This document shows positions 54,562 through 64,000 of a DNA stretch of 64,000 bases, piece by piece (position 1 is the first letter of the stretch; each line of letters starts with the position of its first letter). Source of the stretch: Schizochytrium sp. TIO01. Lineage: Eukaryota > Sar > Bigyra > Thraustochytrida > Thraustochytriidae. Position numbers and translations under genes: made by a program. Location: assembly GCA_004764695.1 (NCBI GenBank), contig SMSO01000025.1, positions 295,102 through 359,101 on the forward strand, in the 5' to 3' direction. Below the pieces are notes generated by a model. It had not been told where the DNA came from and did not search any database. It saw nothing but the letters and a program-made list of their open reading frames with translations.

Positions 54562-56382
54562 TCTTCAGTATCTCCCGTAGAGTATTCGGCAGGTCAACTC
54601 GAATACTGTAAGAGTTTCCCTGGAAACCAATGACCCCCCTTTGGCCCTAAACAGTGTCAAGCTCGGTTGCTTGCCTCAAGTTTATTCCCAGAGGCACGCG
54701 CCTTTGAAGCGTGGTTGCGAAGTCTCCAAGTTTATCTCAGACCTCGATGCAGATCCTCTTTTCTGATTAAAGGCACCTGGCAGCCCTTCGCAGCTAATTT
54801 TCGCTGCAGAGTTAGCTTCGAGATCGCTAGCCGCTTGTCCAAGTCCAGCGGCGTGGACCTGCGATGTGAACTGCAGCAGAAGAGCGCAGAGACAGCGCCG
54901 CCGAGGTGCGGATTTTTTGCTCTGCTCGAGTGAGTGAACGAATGAGTTCATCAATCAATCATCAATGAAAACTATGAATGAAAATTTTATATTTCATTCA
55001 AACAAAACTATGGGAGCTACCAAATCATTTTGGTGCTTCTGTTTCGCAGTGATTTGCTTTGCCTTGAAATTTTACACAAGCGAGCTACCCTCGCGCCAGC
55101 GAGAGCGCCTCTCCGGTCCTTCGGTTTTTGATAAATCGAGCTTACTTGCGTTGGATGTTATTTTACTTCATGTGGCTGTTTTATCAATGAAGGGCTGTGA
55201 GAGGAGAGAGATCCACAGCAGGATTACGGAGATCATGTCATTCGCTCTCAGGCTCAAGTGTATGAAGGGAGGAATCTGTGCAAGCTACGATAGCGATACT
55301 CGAGTCCAGGGACATCATCTTCATGAAATGCAGGTGATAGCCTAGTTACAGAGAGCGAAAAAGAACGAGTCTGAAATAGTACCTTTGACCATAATGATAT
55401 TCCATGCGCCAGGCGATTCGCAGAATCAACGAACGAAGGAAAAGAATTGTTTTTGCAAAATGATGAAGAGAAACATACCACATCGGCAGCTGTAGGTGAT
55501 GAGGTAGATCATCGAGCCGAAAGGTGTTTGCAGAATGAACTCAGCAAAGAATTACAGGGTTCCTGGTCAAAGCTAATCGTGAAGTGTCAGGAGTAAAGAA
55601 ACCTAGAACTCTGATTCGAGACACCAACAAGAATCAGGCCTATGAGAAGTCATATAGAAAGTCAGACGATTGCTTCTCTTCTAAAAACTATGAATTCGTC
55701 AATCCTCAACAGCGAGCTTGTGGCAGGTATTTATTTATTTTTTTTGACTGGTAATTCCTGCGTACATATACCCGTACTATTCGTTCTCTAAAATGAGTTT
55801 TTCTCTTATTCTTGATTTGCAGTGCCTCCAAACCTTCTGTATCTCAGCTTGCTCGTCTGAGTTCTCCCGAGAGCGACAAGTGCAACCAACATCCAAAACT
55901 TAAAGTTGATAACCGACTATTGTTTAGCAAATGAAGATTAGGTGCTATACAAGTACACTATCCCAGAAGAACAAGTTCATACTAACATTATAACTCACTT
56001 TGAATATCCTCTCTACTATCAACTATAGATCCCAAGAAAACTCGCAAAAGAACGCCGTTGAAAAAAGAACTATAAAGGGTAGTATGGCCAGATGGGGTCC
56101 CATAAAAATCATAGGGAAAGAGGCAGAAAAAGTAGGACTCGCAAAACCACAAGTCGCGCCAGGAACCACCTCCGCGCGGACCCGGCCACCCCCGTGGCTC
56201 TCGGGCCTGTGCGAAGCCTCTCCCGCGGGCTAACCCAGATCTCCTCGCGGGCCTCCCGACGCATCTCGGCCCTCCGTAACGCGTGCCGCTTGACATCGGC
56301 CGCCCACTAACCTCGGCCACAATCGCGCCTCTGCCTACTGTGAAAATCTTCGTTTAGTTGGAATTAGTCTTCGACGAGCACC
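54562..56382. other. Divergent promoter interval with a G/C-rich island
   Basis: Lies between the divergent BRCT gene and BDP1. The part at about 56145-56330 is strikingly G/C-rich next to A/T-rich sequence and probably belongs to the BDP1 promoter or leader. An ATG frame at 54965-55345 (126 codons) has a hydrophobic segment (SFWCFCFAVICFALKFY) but no other support. Confidence 0.5.
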
Positions 56383-58107
56383 ATGATGGGCAGAGGCCTC
56401 CCACCGACACTGCCTACGGCTCGAAGGAATGGCCGTCCTCGGGCCGGTAGAGGTAACGCAGTCAAGAGACCGCGCCCTCGACCTCGCTCGGCAGCACCAC
56501 CTGCTGCAAAATCTGCAAGGACTGCCACATCCACTTCAGCCACAGGTAGTTCTGAGGATCACGCTGTGGGAAATGACCGTGAGGATATCAACGTTGACGA
56601 TGATGCAACCTATGATGAATCTAGAAATGATGGAAGTTCTGGCGAACATAATGAAGGTGGAAACGACGTAGGAAATGGGTCTAGAGAGCAAGGCGAAAAT
56701 GGTAACCAAGGTGACTCAAATGCAGGCCTTCCGGCGCCGCCAGCCCTGAGGGAGCCGAATGGCATCTCATCGATGCCAGCAGCAATCTCGGTGACCGTGG
56801 GCACAAGTTTTGGTGAGCTTAATGGTTCAAGAGGCGAGAGCAATGGAGTGCAAAATGAGGCTTCGAATCAGACGTCAACATCGATGGTACCAGCATCGAA
56901 TTTGGTTCCGGAATCTTCGTCAAGATTGCAGAGAAGATTGAGCAACAGCAGTGCACGCAGTAGCTCAGGATCTGGACCATCCTCAGGCGTGCACCAACAT
57001 GGTCACCCGCACCCACATCCAAATCCACACCCGCACCCGCACCCACACCCCCCACATATGCAAACTCAAGCTCATGCAGCGAGAACATCGAGCCTCGGGC
57101 TATCATCAAACCTTGCTCCCGCGAGTACTATGGGCACTGCCGTAGCAGGAGGATCGGATCAGGCAGGAATAACTACAAGCGTGGCAAACTCTGGCATCGG
57201 ATCACTCGTGGTGGAACGTAACGGTGTCTCTGCGGACCCCGACGACCTGAGTAAACTGCCCATGAAGGCGTTTCTTCGTAATCGTCCTCGGGGTAAACCT
57301 GCACCGAGTGGTATCCGACGTCGCGAGAATATGCGCAAAAGGCGCGAAGAACTCAAGCGTCTACGAGATCTTGGAATCGACCCGGAGGAAGCTGAGAAAA
57401 AGTTGAGGGAAGAAGCCGAACGTCAAAAGGCCGAGGCTGAGCGCGAGGCCGCTAAACCACGCGCGCCCAAGGCCACAATCAAAAATGGCAAGCTTGTTCT
57501 AGACGAAGAGAGTATTGTTTGGCGTCCCAAGGTGCAGGAGGTTAGCGAGGTTTCTGTCCAAGATGATGAGGGTCATAGGGTCACTTCTCAATCATACTCT
57601 AAGCGTCAAGGTGGTCCTCGCTGGACTGAGGAGGAAACTCGCATCTTTTACATGGCGCTGCGCCAGTGCGGCCAGGATTTTTCCATGATTGCCGAGTTTT
57701 TCCCCAAAAGGACCCGCAAACAAATTAGCAAGAAATATAAACGTGAGGAACGCGATCGTCCAGACCTTGTTGAGCGTGCGTTGAACCCTAACGCTTCACT
57801 CCCACTAGAAATGACTTCTCTGGAACCTGCTTTCTTACGCGAGATCAGGCGACTGGAGGAGCACTTTGAAAAGCACGGCAAAGAACCAGCATCCACATTA
57901 GAAGAAGCTATCGAGACTGCTGGCGTTGTTGAAGTGGAAGATGATGAGGAGAAAGAGCAGGATGATGGAGAGACTACAACTGGTGACCTTCAAGACAACG
58001 ACAGTAATCAAAACAATGGTGACGACGAGGAAGATGAGGAGGATGAGGAGGATGACGAAGATGAGGATGATGATGTGGATCACGATATAGATGACTATGA
58101 CGAATAA
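56383..58107 (+). CDS. BDP1: Transcription factor TFIIIB component B'' (BDP1), SANT domain
   Basis: 574 residues; ATG at 56383 in a CACCATGATG context. BDP1 joins TBP and BRF1 on RNA polymerase III promoters (tRNA, 5S, U6). The diagnostic part is the extended SANT/Myb domain at about 408-460: GPRWTEEETRIFYMALRQCG, QDFSMIAEFFPKRTRKQISK and KYKREERDRPDLVERALN. A Lys/Arg/Glu-rich helix precedes it (about 305-370, with RGKPAPSGIRRRENMRKRRE). The N-terminal third is low-complexity, with acidic and Asn/Gly/Ser-rich stretches and a run of alternating His-Pro (about 206-225). The C-terminus is an extremely acidic tail of Asp/Glu (about 515-574). The gene is intronless here. Confidence 0.85.
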   Translation: MMGRGLPPTLPTARRNGRPRAGRGNAVKRPRPRPRSAAPPAAKSARTATSTSATGSSEDHAVGNDREDINVDDDATYDESRNDGSSGEHNEGGNDVGNGSREQGENGNQGDSNAGLPAPPALREPNGISSMPAAISVTVGTSFGELNGSRGESNGVQNEASNQTSTSMVPASNLVPESSSRLQRRLSNSSARSSSGSGPSSGVHQHGHPHPHPNPHPHPHPHPPHMQTQAHAARTSSLGLSSNLAPASTMGTAVAGGSDQAGITTSVANSGIGSLVVERNGVSADPDDLSKLPMKAFLRNRPRGKPAPSGIRRRENMRKRREELKRLRDLGIDPEEAEKKLREEAERQKAEAEREAAKPRAPKATIKNGKLVLDEESIVWRPKVQEVSEVSVQDDEGHRVTSQSYSKRQGGPRWTEEETRIFYMALRQCGQDFSMIAEFFPKRTRKQISKKYKREERDRPDLVERALNPNASLPLEMTSLEPAFLREIRRLEEHFEKHGKEPASTLEEAIETAGVVEVEDDEEKEQDDGETTTGDLQDNDSNQNNGDDEEDEEDEEDDEDEDDDVDHDIDDYDE

Positions 58108-59658
58108 TTGTTTACTCGTGCTTTTTCCAAGCAGTCCGTGCTCATGCTCTCAAACTTCCCCTTATTAAATTCCGAATTCTGCTTCCGAAGCAGACGGGTC
58201 CATACCACTCAATGGACACAGTAGGTAGGTGGGTTCTGCGGTTGCTTGTTTTGCCGCAAGTATGTCACGCATAGAATCTCACTGTTCTGTCTCCTTTTTG
58301 CTTTTTATGCGAAGAAAAACAAAGCAAGTAATAATAATCATAATAACACCTCACACTGAATGGGCTCAAGTGTAACAGCGCTTCTTCGTCCTGTGGCAAC
58401 AAAGCTTTAAATTTAATGCCAAAACCAAAACAAGAAAAAAAAGGTCGTTGTCCAGTGTCTCATGGTGGGATTCCAAGAATCTCACTTTACACATGCCATT
58501 TCACTCATATAAATCATTACGTAGTATGATCTATCTACAATATTTCGATGTTCTATTTTTGTTAAACACATTAGCTATGGATGGTTATATCTTCAATTTA
58601 CAAGTTTTTTGTTTGTTTGTGTTTTTTTGTCACAAAAATATTCTACTTATGTTTCACATGACTTGGAAACAATCTCAAAGACGCAGCTCGCCGAAAGTGC
58701 ATTGCCTCCTATGAGGAAATGCTGAGCAGCGTTTTAATACACCATTATACCAAACTCTTGCCGAAATATTATAATTTAGAAAATATCGCCGCAAGGGTGG
58801 TAAACTACAATGAGCAATATTCTAGTTTTATCGATACTCTGTCATTTCGCCTCGGGCAGAGCATCTATCGAACTCCCAGCAAAGACCTTTTCAAGATATG
58901 TAGTAGCTTGCTGCATGAGGTTCACTACGACCCCATGCATTGACTTTAAAGGAAGTCAGCAAAGCGCAAACTAAAAAGTCATCATCATCCTCCAAAATAT
59001 ATATTAGACCTTTGAACTCAGCGAATTCTTCATACTCTGGGAACCACAAAATATGATTTTGGGTTCGTAATGGAGTCTTAAGCCTATGAAAACACCTTTT
59101 CTCAATGCCTACCTTTGATTTTACATCGCGATCAGAAGGGACTTGATACCTAAAAGAACAATGCTCACTGTGCCGTTTAATAATGACAATCATAATGAGA
59201 GTTGCCATTAGCCAAGGGGTGGCCTTCTGAAGGGTAATGTCGGCAGTGAACTCAAGATGAAATTCTTTCATTGAAAGCACACCAAATTATATTAATTTGC
59301 TCATTCTTAGAGTCAGAGAGAACAAATGGACCAGCCGCACTCGTTGGCAGTGTTGTCCTATCCAGCTTTGAGTGAACTACTCCACAAGACTATAAACTGC
59401 TATGTGTTGAGATTCACGTGGGTTCTCACGCAACTTGGAATAAGGATTGCGAGGAGTATCTATAGCCAGTGAGGATGTGCTCCTCCTATCCAGGTCTGCG
59501 TAGGGAGGTACTGCTACAGAAGAGCTCGCTGTAGGAGGGTTTAGGCTACTTGTAAGAATACGAGGAAAGTAAAAAAATCAAAAAATGGCCTGCAAAACTT
59601 CAATTCCCGAGCTGCGCAGCGTGTTCAAGGTCGCTTCACCATAAAACGCAAGAGCTGT
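58108..59658. other. Intergenic region, no gene established
   Basis: A/T-rich. Open frames at 58448, 58719 (+) and 58891 (-) overlap or begin without ATG and have random-looking composition. Nothing else is recognised. Confidence 0.5.
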
Positions 59659-59970
59659 TCAGACTCGTTGGGCACGGAGTCGCCGCCAGGCTTCCAGGCG
59701 AAGCTGGGCAGGCTCGAGGGGTCTTTCCCGTACACGGGAGCGAGCGAATTCCTGCAGGTCATTAACTCGTTTCATTCCTTGAAGAAAAAAGCACTTCACT
59801 TCTTGTACGATGTCAGAGCGCAATAAAGGTGAGTAGAGGAGCAAGACTAGCAACCATGTACAGAGTTCCAGAGCGAGGATGCTCCACTGCTTGTCTACAC
59901 CCTCAACTTGGATGAGAACGAGGCGAAAGAAAATATATGCACGTGTAAGACGTTGATGTACTTTGTATCG
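59659..59970 (-). CDS. Probable 3' exon of a membrane protein gene, partial
   Basis: An open frame of 104 codons ending at TGA 59661-59659, with no ATG at its 5' end, so it can only be a terminal exon or a fragment. It reads with protein-like composition: FFRLVLIQVEGVDKQWSILA, then a hydrophobic span LELCTWLLVLLLYSPLL, then an amphipathic charged tail (KRVNDLQEFARSRVRERP and AQLRLEAWRRLRAQRV). The membrane span followed by a basic cytosolic tail resembles the end of a multi-pass membrane protein. A pyrimidine-rich stretch ending TCATCCAAG within the frame is a possible splice acceptor. No matching upstream exon could be fixed. The family is not recognised. Confidence 0.35.
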   Translation of the reverse strand, partial: RYKVHQRLTRAYIFFRLVLIQVEGVDKQWSILALELCTWLLVLLLYSPLLRSDIVQEVKCFFLQGMKRVNDLQEFARSRVRERPLEPAQLRLEAWRRLRAQRV

Positions 59971-60280
59971 TCAAGTTTCATTTTGTTGCAAGAGCAATTA
60001 TGAGGTTTAGTTATTTTTGGTGCCGGTGGGAAGATGTAAACTGGAGTCATCCTTTTGCATATAAGTTGCAGACAAGTCAAGCAGGATTAATAGTGCACTA
60101 GACAGCGCTTTGCAGGCCAAGGCAATAATCTATCGTCTTCTAATCTTTTTACAGATCTCTAATGCAATTAAGTGAGGAAACGCATCATCAAGAACACTAA
60201 CACATCAGGAGTTTGGATTAATTTTTTTTGGAAACAACCGATGTCGGAAAGCCGCAACGCAAGGGCTCATTGCCGATACA

Positions 60281-60601
60281 ATGCGGCATATCGAGAGCAA
60301 TCATGGTGGAGACCGCCAACAGCAGCATTCACAAATGCACGAGCTTTCATTTTATTACATGAGCTTTCTAAGAGACCGCGCGGCCCGCCAAGGCCCACAA
60401 CGCAACGCAAACGCATCGCCAGCCGAAGCACAGAGACAGTTCGCGATGGCTCAGCATGCTGAACTGACTCAACGCGTACAACAACTGCGCACACAACTTC
60501 CTTTTATGACACCGCCGGACCGCATCCTGGCGGAGCAGCAGCTACAATATATGATGCAACAAGAGCAAGAGCTTCGTTTCCAAATTAGTCAGTGTCCTTA
60601 A
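60281..60601 (+). CDS. Small glutamine-rich helical protein
   Basis: 106 residues, ATG at 60281. Composition is Gln/Arg/Ala-rich and helical throughout, with AEAQRQFAMAQHAELTQRVQ and LAEQQLQYMMQQEQELRFQI forming amphipathic helices separated by LPFMTPPDR. It could be a small coiled-coil subunit; no family is recognised. A different plus-strand frame covers part of the same bases (ATG at 60241) but reads less like protein. The stop codon (TAA, 60599-60601) overlaps that of the convergent RRM gene by two bases, which supports this frame only weakly. Confidence 0.45.
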   Translation: MRHIESNHGGDRQQQHSQMHELSFYYMSFLRDRAARQGPQRNANASPAEAQRQFAMAQHAELTQRVQQLRTQLPFMTPPDRILAEQQLQYMMQQEQELRFQISQCP

Positions 60602-63600
60602 GTGCTGTACATTCCTGTAATTGTATCGAGCGGGTCGCGATTCCGTGGCGTGCGTGTAAATCTGCGTTTCTTTCTTGCCTTGGCATCCTCACGGAGACTC
60701 CATCCTACGACAAGCGGTGTGCCGAGAACGATACGACCGTTGAGCGCTTCGTAAGCCGCCAACGTCTCCGCAAAAGTTGAAAATTCCAGGATGCAGCTGC
60801 CGTTTGATAATAGCTTCTTGTCTGGACCGCAGTTCAGTTGAATTTCCGGAAATGCTTGCTGCAAGTACTCTTGAATAATATAGGAAACCTCAACTGCTGT
60901 AAGGCCCTCGTGAAGCCCACGCACAATAAGGTTGAGCTTGTTTGTAGCAAGAGAGACCCTGCAGTTAGAGTTCCTAAAGTCTGATTTTTCTTGAACCTCG
61001 ACAAGGTTTTCTGCTGCGCGTCTAGTGGTAGGGGCCATCAAAGTCATACCAAAAGTACGCACAGCCAAGCTGTTTGCACGGTTGAACGATTCCTCATCCT
61101 TGAATGTCACAAAGGCATATGCACCGGTACGCGGGCGCATTTCCATGACAACCTTCTTCATGGTGTCCTTGGGCTTATTTCCCTTCGCGCGGCCTGACTT
61201 GGTGATGCGCTGAATGGCCGAAGCACGATCGAGACGATCCTGGAGGTTCATATCACGAGAATCATTGAACTGACTCTTGAACAATTCAAGAATGCGCAAG
61301 TCCTCATCTGTCAAATTTGGAACACCACCGCGGGGAGAACTAGATACGCTCTCATCGTCACCGATGCTAGAACCATCATAGTCATCGTCATCCTCCATTG
61401 TTGCATCAGTGCCCTCGTCATGCTCATCATCACTGACCCAAGAGGAGGAAGCGCGGCGCATCGGAACCGCATGACTGTCAGCCTCGACAAAAGTAGCCAG
61501 TTCGTTATCATCACTCTCGTTCACAAGCTTGAGCTCGCCCCGAGGGACAAAGTCTTCCTCTTTGGGTGCGAACTTTGGCGAGTTAACCACATCATCATCG
61601 TAGAATGAAACCTTTCCTTCAAAGGACTCTGCCGCAGCAAGGACCTCATCAGCCTTGAGCTGTGTATCCATGGAGTCGAGTGCAGCAGCGACAACACGGT
61701 TCCTACGCTGTGACTCTTTGACAAACTCAAGCAAATCATTGAGTTTCTCACCAAAAACGCGCTGCTGCTCAGGTACAATCCTCATGATTGTGTTGAGCCA
61801 CATAACTGTGGAGCGGAATTCTTCGAATTTATCTTGTGCGCGAACAATACCCTTGGTGTCAAGTCTGGAAGTATCGGAATGCACAGAGACACCACTCTCA
61901 AAGAGCTCCTCAACAGTTTCAGGCCATAGAGCATACAGATCAGCCTCGCTAATATCATCCGCATTCAAAGTTTTAACGTAGGCCTTCCAGGCCTTTTGCA
62001 CACGCTTTAGAGCATCTGCAAGACGATCTTGGAGATCATGTGCCACAGTAAGCTCAGACTCGCACTCTTCAGTAAGGTGCAACAAGTTAGCATTCAAGTC
62101 AGAAGAGCGCATGCTTCCAAGCTTGAAGCGGGGCATGTTTGCAATTTCTGGTGATTTGGCCTCGAGTGCTTTCAAAGCGTCAGCCTTTGAAGCATTGCCC
62201 AACGAAGCCTCCATTACAAGGTCGGCCTTGTTCCAGTGACCATCCAGCCAGTAGCTCTGATCACGGGCTAGACGCGTGTACATTGCTGACATGCGTTCAA
62301 GGTTTTTCAGGCGCTTCTTGATACGGCTTACCGAGTCACCCATCTGCATCGCAGTCGGGAAGTTATCTTCCATAAAGCTTGCAAAGAGACCCTCAGAGCC
62401 CTGGGCAGAGTTCTTGGACAAAGAGGAGCGAGAACCGTGAGCAGACCTCTTTTGAGCAGCAAGCTGAGCCTCTGCGGTATCGGACAGGCCCAATTTGCTT
62501 GAGTTTTCCGAGGCAGCGAGTGTTTGCTCGCGGTGTACAGCAATCCGCTCGATTGGACCGTAGCCATGCTCAAGAATAGCTTTGAGGGATGCCTCATCAA
62601 GCTCCAGGGGAATGTTGCGCACAAAAAGGGTGCGGTTTGCCCACTCTTCGTTTGGTGTCAATCCAGATTTTAAGAGGGGGATACCTGTAGCCTTTCCAAT
62701 TTGATCAATCTTCTCGACGTCAAAGAAGTATCGCATACGACGATCACGCAGTATGATCGGACGACGCATACCTTCACGACTGGCCAGACGTTCTGAGACT
62801 GCCTGGATAGAAGACTGCGAGTTACCTCCATTCTTATCAGCAGATTCTTCGTTATAAGTGAGGTCCTCATTCGGGTTCATGAGGTAGTTGACTGCAGAAA
62901 TACGCTCTGGTGTAACCGCGAGCAGATTTTGAATTGCAACAGGGTATATAGAACGCATAAGATCCTCACCGAAAGCCAATCGGAAACCTTTCACGGTGCG
63001 GCTGAGTGCCTTGGATCGACCAAGCGTAGTAAGCCAACCTGCGGGGTTCAGGATAAGGCGTGATTCAAACCAAAGCTTGGAGAGGTTCTTGTCCAGATTC
63101 TTACGCTCAGTCAGAGTGGTGACAGAGTTAGTAATTCGCAGCAACGCATTCTCAAGATTTATAGCCGACTCCGGTCTAACAGAACGGTGAAGGCTCAACA
63201 TCTTGACAGAGTCCAGGCTGAGTTCATTAAATTTGCGAAGAGAAAGAAGCAAATCAGCTTCACTTTCTACACTACCAATATCACCAACAATGTCGGGAGT
63301 ATACCACGTACGAATGGCATTATCCACTTCGTCATACCAGACACCATCGCATCCGAGCCAGGCAAACGAGTCTTCTGAGTTCCGAGGGCGAATGCTGGGA
63401 ACGTTATAAGAATAACTCATAAGTTGTGCATCGCGTCCCGAAGTAAGAGTCTTGGCCTCAGGGAATCCATCGAGATGATCTGACATTGTGTTAATCCCCG
63501 CAGAGGTCTCATCAACAGCCAAACCATTACGTACAGGACGCGTCACGGATTCAATGAACGGAAACTCTGGCGAAACTTTAGTGTAAGTTGCCTTGGATGA

Positions 63601-63957
63601 GTCATAGATCATCGGTGAAATATGCACTGACCGGGCATCACTACGGCCGACAACAGTTTCGGGTGCGAGGAATGCTTGGAGAGCCTCGAGTTTGCTATTT
63701 ATCTGGCCAATTGTCAAGAGGTACCAGAACGACTCTGAGTTATGAAATTCGTTCAAAATCGGCAGAATCAAGTCAGCTTGTGGACCAGATGCGTTTACGA
63801 TCGCCTCGGTGAAATACATGAGGCGAGGTGTCAGCATGCCCTTAGATTTGCTCAAGTTCTTGTAAATATCGGCCAAATCGGCACGGGCACGGATCGGTAA
63901 GTGCGCAAGACTCTCTTCCATAAATTTATCGAGACTAGCCTTGGAAGTGTCTTTCAT
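60598..63957 (-). CDS. Large RNA-binding protein with RRM domains, one split by a ~470-residue insert; 5' end uncertain
   Basis: 1119 residues from the ATG at 63957. The frame stays open to the window edge (14 more codons reading NSRLFKDTVILNN), so the true start may lie outside. The N-terminal 400 residues are helical and not recognised. At 442-476 the first half of an RRM appears (RNP2 LFVRNI at 444-449, then LDEASLKAILEHGYGPIERI). The second half, with RNP1-like GAYAFVTF and the following helix, comes only at 945-975. Between them lies about 470 residues of coiled coil and acidic linker (SSIGDDESVSSSPRG). A second RRM follows at about 1008-1085 (LNLIVRGLHEGLTAVEVSYI ... SCILEFSTFAETLAAYEALN). 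The C-terminus is basic (KARKKRRFTRTPRNRD). It probably binds RNA; the pathway is unknown. Confidence 0.65.
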   Translation of the reverse strand: MKDTSKASLDKFMEESLAHLPIRARADLADIYKNLSKSKGMLTPRLMYFTEAIVNASGPQADLILPILNEFHNSESFWYLLTIGQINSKLEALQAFLAPETVVGRSDARSVHISPMIYDSSKATYTKVSPEFPFIESVTRPVRNGLAVDETSAGINTMSDHLDGFPEAKTLTSGRDAQLMSYSYNVPSIRPRNSEDSFAWLGCDGVWYDEVDNAIRTWYTPDIVGDIGSVESEADLLLSLRKFNELSLDSVKMLSLHRSVRPESAINLENALLRITNSVTTLTERKNLDKNLSKLWFESRLILNPAGWLTTLGRSKALSRTVKGFRLAFGEDLMRSIYPVAIQNLLAVTPERISAVNYLMNPNEDLTYNEESADKNGGNSQSSIQAVSERLASREGMRRPIILRDRRMRYFFDVEKIDQIGKATGIPLLKSGLTPNEEWANRTLFVRNIPLELDEASLKAILEHGYGPIERIAVHREQTLAASENSSKLGLSDTAEAQLAAQKRSAHGSRSSLSKNSAQGSEGLFASFMEDNFPTAMQMGDSVSRIKKRLKNLERMSAMYTRLARDQSYWLDGHWNKADLVMEASLGNASKADALKALEAKSPEIANMPRFKLGSMRSSDLNANLLHLTEECESELTVAHDLQDRLADALKRVQKAWKAYVKTLNADDISEADLYALWPETVEELFESGVSVHSDTSRLDTKGIVRAQDKFEEFRSTVMWLNTIMRIVPEQQRVFGEKLNDLLEFVKESQRRNRVVAAALDSMDTQLKADEVLAAAESFEGKVSFYDDDVVNSPKFAPKEEDFVPRGELKLVNESDDNELATFVEADSHAVPMRRASSSWVSDDEHDEGTDATMEDDDDYDGSSIGDDESVSSSPRGGVPNLTDEDLRILELFKSQFNDSRDMNLQDRLDRASAIQRITKSGRAKGNKPKDTMKKVVMEMRPRTGAYAFVTFKDEESFNRANSLAVRTFGMTLMAPTTRRAAENLVEVQEKSDFRNSNCRVSLATNKLNLIVRGLHEGLTAVEVSYIIQEYLQQAFPEIQLNCGPDKKLLSNGSCILEFSTFAETLAAYEALNGRIVLGTPLVVGWSLREDAKARKKRRFTRTPRNRDPLDTITGMYST

Positions 63958-64000
63958 GTTGTTGAGGATTACTGTATCCTTGAAAAGACGCGAGTTGGGA

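Noticed and set aside
54965-55345. 126-codon ATG ORF with one hydrophobic segment
   Set aside because: Weak protein-like composition after the hydrophobic part and no domain; not enough to call a gene.
55988-56320. Minus-strand ORF of 110 codons
   Set aside because: It falls in the G/C-rich island; the Arg/Gly/Pro-rich text reflects base composition.
58891-59280. Minus-strand ORF of 129 codons
   Set aside because: Begins with GTG, overlaps another short ORF on the other strand, and has no recognisable features.

Overview
The window is nuclear DNA of a eukaryote, probably an intron-poor protist. It holds large, mostly uninterrupted ORFs on both strands and has no operon-like clusters or ribosome binding sites. 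Several starts have Kozak-like contexts. It encodes strictly eukaryotic machinery: the TRAPP subunit TRAPPC11, the NatC subunit NAA35 and the Pol III factor BDP1. A histidine phosphotransfer protein, a GbpA/B-type cyclic-nucleotide phosphodiesterase and a SET-MYND/2OG-oxygenase fusion fit a stramenopile, most likely a thraustochytrid-like organism. That placement is inference from gene content and intron poverty. No rRNA, tRNA or organelle sequence was recognised.

Layout. 1-6 kb: the 3' part of TRAPPC11 (+), then a coiled-coil/disordered gene (-) broken by a one-base shift at a G8 run. 8.4-10.7 kb: the SET-MYND/dioxygenase fusion (+). 11.2-12.2 kb: a coiled-coil protein (-). 14.2-17.1 kb: a metallo-beta-lactamase-fold phosphodiesterase with two cyclic-nucleotide domains (+). 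18.7-20.2 kb: a multi-pass membrane protein (-). 22.7-24.2 kb: a membrane-anchored alpha/beta hydrolase (+). 25.3-27.2 kb: a disordered protein (+), followed by a decayed gene at 27.65-28.2 kb. 30.9-31.5 kb: the HPt protein (-). 32.3-38.6 kb: a complete DNA transposon. 42.9-43.3 kb: a small secreted protein (-). 47.9-50.3 kb: NAA35 (+), overlapping at its stop codon a tandem-BRCT, MDC1-like gene (-) that runs to 54.6 kb and has its own one-base shift. 56.4-58.1 kb: BDP1 (+). 59.7-64.0 kb: an exon-like membrane ORF (-), a small glutamine-rich ORF (+), and a large RRM protein (-) whose stop codon overlaps that of the small ORF.

The most notable item is the transposon at 32333-38568. It has 20-bp terminal inverted repeats (19/20 identical), a perfect 8-bp target duplication TGATTCAC, and an intact 1844-codon ORF. 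That ORF combines an N-terminal zinc ribbon, a DDE-type core and a C-terminal Ulp1-like (C48) cysteine protease with a complete H-D-Q-C set. It looks recently inserted and possibly autonomous.

The genes do not form one pathway; this is an ordinary housekeeping and signalling neighbourhood with one large mobile insertion. Gene-poor stretches of 1-5 kb between genes are A/T-rich and carry microsatellites and homopolymers. Two convergent gene pairs whose stop codons overlap show that, away from those stretches, the packing can be extremely tight.
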